Source: Lingula anatina (Eukaryota; Brachiopoda; Lingulata; Lingulida; Lingulidae). Taken from it: a stretch of DNA of 64,000 bases. The notes beneath the pieces were generated by a model that worked only from the letters and a program-made list of their open reading frames with translations, was not told where the DNA came from and ran no database searches. Position 1 is the stretch's first letter, and every line of letters starts with the position of its first letter. The stretch lies in assembly GCF_001039355.2 (NCBI RefSeq), contig NW_019773903.1, positions 572,123-636,122 on the forward strand, given 5' to 3'. The position numbers and the translations under genes are program-made. Below are positions 58,606 to 64,000 of this stretch, one piece after another.

Positions 58606-59318
58606 CTAGGTATGGGAACCCAGTCTTAAAATCTGTTTTGCAAAAGGTCGTCTGGTACTGGATCAGTTAACAACCAATATATGACAGTTGAAATAATTTG
58701 CTAAATGATAAAGCAGGTTGCCTGTTAAAGAAAATGAAAACATTAAGCTCGATTGTGTTTTGTTATTGTGGTGGGCTAAAACATTTAACATCAAAGGGCA
58801 AAGTGCCTGAAAAACATTGGAAACAAAAATGAAGACATGGCAAATAATTGGCTGAATGTTTAAAAACCGAAATAGGCTGTCTCAAAGATCAATTTTTTAA
58901 GTTAATGAAAAAACAACAAAGCAAAATATGTTTGCATGTGTAATACAGTGTAGTACATTTTCTAGAATAATTACTAGTATACCTAGCTTGTAGTGGCCTG
59001 GATTACAATTTCTAAGCGACATAATATATGGTTATGCTGAAGAAGAGTTGATAAACCTTTGTAATTTTAATGATGCAGGTTTTATTGCAGTTACATCATT
59101 TTGAAATTTTGATGAAACGAACAAAGAAAATTGGTACCTAGCGTTATGATGGTTATTCACCATATTGTACTGGTTGCTACGGCTAAGTGCATTAACGTAA
59201 ACATGAAAGTTTGAAAGGAAGGCACATACAAAATAGGCCAAATATGGCATTCAAAATAAACTTTCAAATAAAAAAACTTTCAAAAATATGGGGTACAAAT
59301 TAGGGCAATTTTAACTTA

Positions 59319-59528
59319 GACCCCATTCCCATAGATTTTAGATCGATCTATCACTGTGGGGAGTCTCACTAGATTACTGTCAGCTTAGCCGGCTTAAGTG
59401 TCTGTCCCGCCTACTAAAAGCTGTAAGGGGGTAATTAACTATGGTGCGCGCTCGGCTGACAGCAATTTAGCTTGAACCGGCCCCCAGGGAGTTAGGTCGA
59501 TCTAAATCTAAATCTGGGAATGCACTCG
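59319..59528 (+). mobile_element. Family A palindromic MITE
   Basis: GACCCCATTCCCATAG to AATCTGGGAATGCACTC. TTA at 59316-59318; right flank TAA is offset by one base. Confidence 0.75.
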
Positions 59529-59611
59529 TAAACTCTCACATTTACTTGAGGTTATTGAAGTGACAAACAGTCATTCAAACTATCAGTTAATGTTAGGGAT
59601 TATTTTTTCAG

Positions 59612-59717
59612 CAGCAAAGTGTCTTGATACATAGATTAAAGTCTTATGGCACAGGCATTCTTGATGAAATAAGATATTATTTTAATAAACTGAAAACAGA
59701 TATCTGGGATGTACAAG
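59612..59717 (+). CDS. Candidate coding exon, or LINE fragment
   Basis: Acceptor GGGATTATTTTTTCAG| and donor GTACAAG|GTACTA bound 106 nt open in one frame (phase 0 in, 1 out): SVLIHRLKSYGTGILDEIR then YYFNKLKTDIWDVQ. Phase fits 55337 and 61032. A rival reading exists: ILxxRLxxYGxxG is a common pattern in LINE reverse transcriptases just after the first catalytic block, so this could be a retroelement relic. The next RT block (GVPQGS) is not seen downstream, which favours an exon slightly. Confidence 0.4.
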
Positions 59718-60059
59718 GTACTATGACATTTCTGCATGCTGTTATGCATTTAAACACAGCTAATGTAAATCTTGTTTACATTTTCTTTTCTAATTATCCA
59801 TCCAATATTCTAGGGTGTATTTTAAATAAGTAAGAAAGAACTTAACAGTTTTTCCCTTGATTCGAATTCTATATCTGATAATTTACCATATTCTTTGTTC
59901 TCTTGTAGACAGTAGTTGTACTTTATAAAATCAAAGCAGTACACTTTTTTGTGTCTTGTGATGTGATCTTTTTGTCACAGTTTTTTTTTTCTATGACAAC
60001 CATTTGACACATTTTTCCACCACAACTGAACTAAACCTAAAGCTGCAATCTTCGTATTT

Positions 60060-60960
60060 TCATGGCAAAGTTTCAAAAACATTCCCCCATTTGATAACCC
60101 CACATTCCAAGAGATCTCAGAGTAATCTGCCAAACTCTAGCTTCCATTTCTTTCAGTTCTTCTACTTTTTACACAGGTAAATTATCTTATTGTACCACCA
60201 GCGTAGGCGCTGGCCGAAGGCCTAACCTGTTCAAGCATGTAGTAGCACACGTACAAGTCAGGTGACATCCAGAACCCCAATAATATCTATCGATAATAGA
60301 TATACAACTCTTTCATTTTTATTTCACAATTTCCTACGGATAACCCCCTTGTTAACCCCAGTATAATGCTGTGGCAGATGGTGCTATTTTTATTCAGCTT
60401 TTTTTTTCGTTCACACTTAGTCTCTCAAAAGTAAAGCCAGAAGGCAGAGAGGTAGGGTTGATTGTAGTGACATTAATGCCAGGAACAGTTGAGGCATTGT
60501 GGGATAATCACTGCTAATGGAAGCTGGATTAAAATAGTTATTCTTAGACATCTCCGTCGTCCCTTTTTATGAATCATGACAGAAAATTATTTGTAGGCCA
60601 AATGGAAAAAAGGTGGGTTGTTTTATGGTGATCATGTTTATGGTGTTTTGGGGGTTTCTTTTTCTGGTGAATCATAACTGATGGAGTTATTAGATTAGAT
60701 TATATTTATGAATTTGTTGTTTTGCTGAATAATTGTTTATTTTTAGCCTTCCTTTGTATCTGTATAGAGTATAATGAGATGTACTTACTGATTATAAGAA
60801 GATAAAAGCGATCTGCCATAGAGCATTTGGACTTGAACAACCAACTGGTGCAGATTGAGGATGTTTGAAGATGATACATTGTATCAGAATTATAGAGATA
60901 AACTAAGGAGGAGACATAATCCTAATGAGTAAGGTTAGATTGTAATGAATGTATGAGCAT
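60060..60960. other. Non-coding, presumed intron
   Basis: No exon candidate or recognised repeat apart from T runs. Confidence 0.35.
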
Positions 60961-61031
60961 GCCACTTACAATATTGTAAACCATGGGGTCATCTCTTTTT
61001 TTATTTATTTTTTTTTTTTTATCTAAGACAG

Positions 61032-61114
61032 GTCTTTGTAGTAGCAAAGACTGTAGATCCAGAGTAAAAGAGGCAGATGGATATAGAAAGAACTGCCCTT
61101 TTGGCTGTGAAGAG
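61032..61114 (+). CDS. Candidate cysteine-rich coding exon
   Basis: A T-rich tract and ATCTAAGACAG| acceptor, and a near-consensus donor GAAGAG|GTATGT. One open frame (phase 1 in, 0 out) with four cysteines spaced C-X4-C-X13-C-X3-C inside LCSSKDCRSRVKEADGYRK and NCPFGCEE. The spacing could bind a metal or form disulfides, but I match it to no named domain. Phase agrees with the exons on both sides. Confidence 0.48.
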
Positions 61115-61676
61115 GTATGTCCTCTCATGTATATACACCTTGTAGGTAAATTCTGTGCCATGTAAAATAACAAGTTTTCAAGGTAAAACGACCCACTTTT
61201 TCACAAAAAGAATTTCCTTTTTCAGATGGCTGAATTTGAGCTTGGAAAAGTTTTTGCCAGTCAAAGTTTGTTTCTCAAAATTCCTCAAGGTGTCTTATAT
61301 TTAACTTGTCCTCCCAAAATTACAATTTACAGTGTGAGACAGTCCCCAGCATGTTGAGTGTAGCCTCAGCTTTTTTGTACCGCTTAAATAGATGGAACAT
61401 TCAGGCAAACTTATTGCTTATTCTTGTATGTGGTGTTTTTGCTTATTCTTCCATGTGGCGTTGAGGATCTCACTCAAAACCCAGTTGCAAGCACCTGCAA
61501 GCTTGTTGTTAACTTTAAATTTTAAGGATTTCCCTAGGGGCTATGAGAATTCTAGTCTTTTATTTACCATATGCATGTAGTTATGGGCGACTTTTTAAAG
61601 GCAATAATGTGAGCTCCGTCAAAGGTAAGCATTTTATTTTGCACATTATTGGCAAGTTTGTGGTTAAGTAGTGTAA

Positions 61677-61883
61677 GGGTTCATTCCCATTGAAACTTGG
61701 TTTACGTAGGTCAGTCCAACTCTGCAGGGACTCTTGCTTAGTGCAGTCAGATTAATGGATTAACATGGATCTTCCTGACTTTGAGTAAAATACAGAAAAG
61801 TTGGAAACAAGAGGAGGCATGTTAATTTATTAAACTGATGGCATTCAGCTATGGAGACCAATAGTTTTAATGGGAATGAGCCC
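61677..61883 (+). mobile_element. Family A MITE, diverged but with intact flanks
   Basis: GGGTTCATTCCCATTG to AATGGGAATGAGCCC with TAA at 61674-61676 and 61884-61886. Confidence 0.75.
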
Positions 61884-63134
61884 TAATAGTGATAGTTTGG
61901 GGATATGTAATGGATGCTTAGAGGTACGATGCCTGCAACACCTGCTACTTTAAAGCTTATAGAAGTAAATGCAATACTTGAAGGTGTAAAAACAAAATAG
62001 TATTGAGTCTTTAACAGGAAGTCGGACAAACGGATTAAGAATAGACAGATAGATTATATAATGTCTTCAGGTGCCTGTTTAATTTAGAAGAAGGAAGAGT
62101 GTTCAAAGTAGAAGGAAAAAAACAGGCAGACTTCAGGAAATAGGAAGTCTGGGGTCGATAACAGGATATACGGGATATACTTTTTCTCGGCCTCCTTCGT
62201 TTTACCTTACTCAAAACAAGGCTGCATTCAGTAGTTTTGGACTTTCTCCAATTTGATTAATTGATCCGTTAATAATATCACATTCAAGTGGTTTTGAGAT
62301 GTGGTAAGGTTTGCGGTGTATGGTATTACATAACTTGACAAGTTGGCTTGCCAGATGACAGCTGAGGTATGAATATAAAGATCTCCTTCATGTTTAATTC
62401 GTTAATCATTGAGAATGTTAGCTAGTCTGCATACTGATTCATTTAACCAAGTTTATATTAGCGTAACACTGACTTTTACAACATTTACCAAAAATATGTT
62501 CTTTGCCTGAATTCAATTTGAAAATGCTGGGTGAGCAATGTGCCATCAACACTTTACTAATTTAATGAATTATTTGAATATTGGTGTGGTTTCAGATCTC
62601 CAACATTATAAATCTAAAACAAAAATCACAATTGATCTCAAAGTGAAAAAAACAATACTACTAGAGTATATTCTATAGGTACACGTGATGGATTTGTGTG
62701 GAATGCGACTATTTTGTGGGAAATGTGATTGTCTTCCAGAGAAGCATCTGGTTCAGTGCACTCTGTAAAATTGAGAAATATGATGCAACTTTTGACATTA
62801 ACAGGAACACCTTACACTTTTGTATGGTAATTCTTCACTAAATTTGAAAAAAAAAATTGATATTCTGTGTAATGGATTTTTTCATTGTGCTTTAAAATGT
62901 TGATTTGAAATTTGTAAAAATTGATTGGTTTCATGTCAAAAATAACATTTATGTGAATAACTAAAAATGAAATATCTTGAAGAATTGAAACAATTAATGA
63001 AACAATTATTACATATAGAATAAATGGGGTATTTCAAAATTGTTAGTTATTACCATACAATTTATCACACCATGTCATAAAGATGCAACACATGAAAAAT
63101 TGCAAGAATAGTAAAGTGAACTGAAATGAGGATT

Positions 63135-63152
63135 ATATATATATATATATAC
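63135..63152. repeat. Short (TA)n
   Basis: About nine TA units. Confidence 0.8.
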
Positions 63153-63307
63153 TGGCTATATGAGATCATAAAGTGGTTGAACTGCCTCTCTCTCTTTCTC
63201 TCTTATGCACGCATGCACACACTCCCGTGCATGCACGCACATAAACACACACTTCTATTTATGTTTTTCTGTTTCACCCATCACAACATCTCTGCGATTC
63301 TTCACAG

Positions 63308-63385
63308 GTGCCTCAGTCCAGTTCAGACTTGGAATTAATTTGGAACGAGAAACAGGTTATGATGTACGTCATATGGTATCTTCAG
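63308..63385 (+). CDS. Candidate coding exon
   Basis: Acceptor CTCTGCGATTCTTCACAG| opens phase 0, matching 61114. Two donors are possible: CAG|GTTATG (63355, 16 codons) or CAG|GTTGAT (63385, 26 codons); both give phase 0. The longer form adds a hydrophobic helix (SSDLELIWNEKQ then VMMYVIWYLQ). It is followed by an in-frame TAG at 63392. Confidence 0.4.
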
Positions 63386-63637
63386 GTTGATTAGCCATAT
63401 CTTTAAATGTCTAAAGTGCAACACGGTTTGTTTGTCTAGTGCAACCTCGGAGATGCCCTGTTGCTTCTCAGACATTTCATTTCCTAAATAAGTAATCTGG
63501 TCGCTCCCATGACGCAAGCCCTTCTGATTCCCAATCAGTCTTAGATGGTTATAGTATCTACCTTCCTGTTGTTTGGTCACTGGGTTTGGTCCTGAGAGTT
63601 TTCTCTTGAATAAAATTTTGTCACATCGTGTGATCAT
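63335..63637 (-). other. Unassigned 100-codon minus ORF
   Basis: ATG-started ORF of mixed composition with no domain I know and no splice or promoter context. It overlaps the + strand exon candidate. Could be a fragment of a retroelement or chance. Confidence 0.18.
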
Positions 63638-63810
63638 GTAGACCCAAAATTTCTGTTAAGTGCTATATTGTGCAGCTTGTACAATGCTTGTTTTTGTGTA
63701 TTAATAGCTAGCTATTTTGTTGGTGAAGGTAGGAAGTAAAGCAAAGTAGAGCAGACCCGAGTTCTCCAAAATAGAAACTACGATTGCCCTCCATGCCAGA
63801 GATCCTTCAG

Positions 63811-63933
63811 AGCATGAGTAGATTGATTCTGCCTTCTTGGGCAATGGCCATAATATCATCCGTCATCATTTCAGATAGACAGACAAAAACAACAATAGCA
63901 GCATGGGTGCAAGCACTGAATCTGACACCCTGA
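63811..63933 (+). CDS. Candidate coding exon, possibly terminal
   Basis: Acceptor GCCCTCCATGCCAGAGATCCTTCAG| opens phase 0: SMSRLILPSWAMAIISSVI then SDRQTKTTIAAW. It may end at a donor ATGG|GTGCAAG (63906) or continue to a TGA at 63931-63933 as a terminal exon. The helical, leucine/isoleucine-rich pattern is like that of 40200-40326. Too close to the window edge to decide. Confidence 0.3.
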   Translation, partial: SMSRLILPSWAMAIISSVIISDRQTKTTIAAWVQALNLTP

Positions 63934-64000
63934 CTTGCAGTTCGAGGACTGATTTAGAGGAGTGTAATAATTGAAAACAGCTCCCCCCCCCCAAAAAAAA

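Larger units (their letters stand above)
57883..58625 (+). mobile_element. Family A MITE carrying two nested elements
   Basis: The outer element runs from CTAGGGATCATTCCCAG to GTATGGGAACCCAGTC with TTA at 57880-57882 and 58626-58628. Its centre is broken by a TA-flanked element (58012-58337) and its right arm by a family C element (58437-58605). Removing both leaves a normal ~240 bp palindrome. Confidence 0.8.

Noticed and set aside
1-64000. Possible bacterial or viral system (operons, CRISPR, toxin-antitoxin, prophage)
   Set aside because: No long ORFs, ribosome-binding sites, operon spacing or spacer-repeat arrays; the tandem repeats are eukaryotic mini- and microsatellites.

Overview
This window is animal nuclear DNA: AT-rich, no long open reading frames, no operons, many microsatellites and a dense load of short non-autonomous DNA transposons. 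It contains one 143-base N run and three single Ns, so it comes from a draft assembly. The repeat content suggests a marine invertebrate (echinoderm, hemichordate, mollusc or similar). I cannot place it more precisely, and I saw no tRNA, rRNA, CRISPR or bacterial feature.

Genes. No complete gene is recognisable. Reading the + strand for intervals bounded by AG and GT splice sites gives about 18 candidate coding exons from 1973 to 63933. Most neighbouring candidates agree in intron phase: 1973-2100 > 2389-2493 > 5940-6080; 27734-27771 > 29173-29303 > 30062-30094 > 31402-31516; 34859-34915 > 36232-36259 > 38136-38210 > 40200-40326 > 55304-55337 > 59612-59717 > 61032-61114 > 63308-63385 > 63811-63933. 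The simplest reading is that most of the window is the introns of one large + strand gene whose protein is mostly helical and which I do not recognise. One phase break (31516 to 34859) and one apparent frameshift (near 5992) remain. The model is inference and single exons are individually weak; the best are 40200-40326 and 31402-31516.

Mobile elements. At least eight families of short inverted-repeat elements are visible. Family A is a palindromic ~215 bp element with TTA/TAA target duplications (PIF/Harbinger-like), about 12 copies. Families B (ends CAGGCCCGTAGCCAG) and C (ends CAGGGGCGGAT) are ~169 bp each with 5 bp target duplications (hAT-like). Family D is built from GCAAATTTGC words. 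Family E has GTTCACAC-type ends, G has CATTCAGAA ends, H has TGGGGTAGCGCTA ends, and there is one TA-flanked element. Several are nested, so insertion order can be read. A degenerate LINE reverse-transcriptase tail lies near 46270-46470.

Duplications. A ~3.3 kb block is present twice (8255-11470 and 12131-15465), with a family B insertion only in the second copy. A second pair, 51167-52687 and 52831-54351, is nearly identical, equal in length and flanks the N run, so it is probably an assembly artefact. Minisatellites with 20, 40 and ~56 bp units and several 70-175 bp tandem duplications complete the picture.
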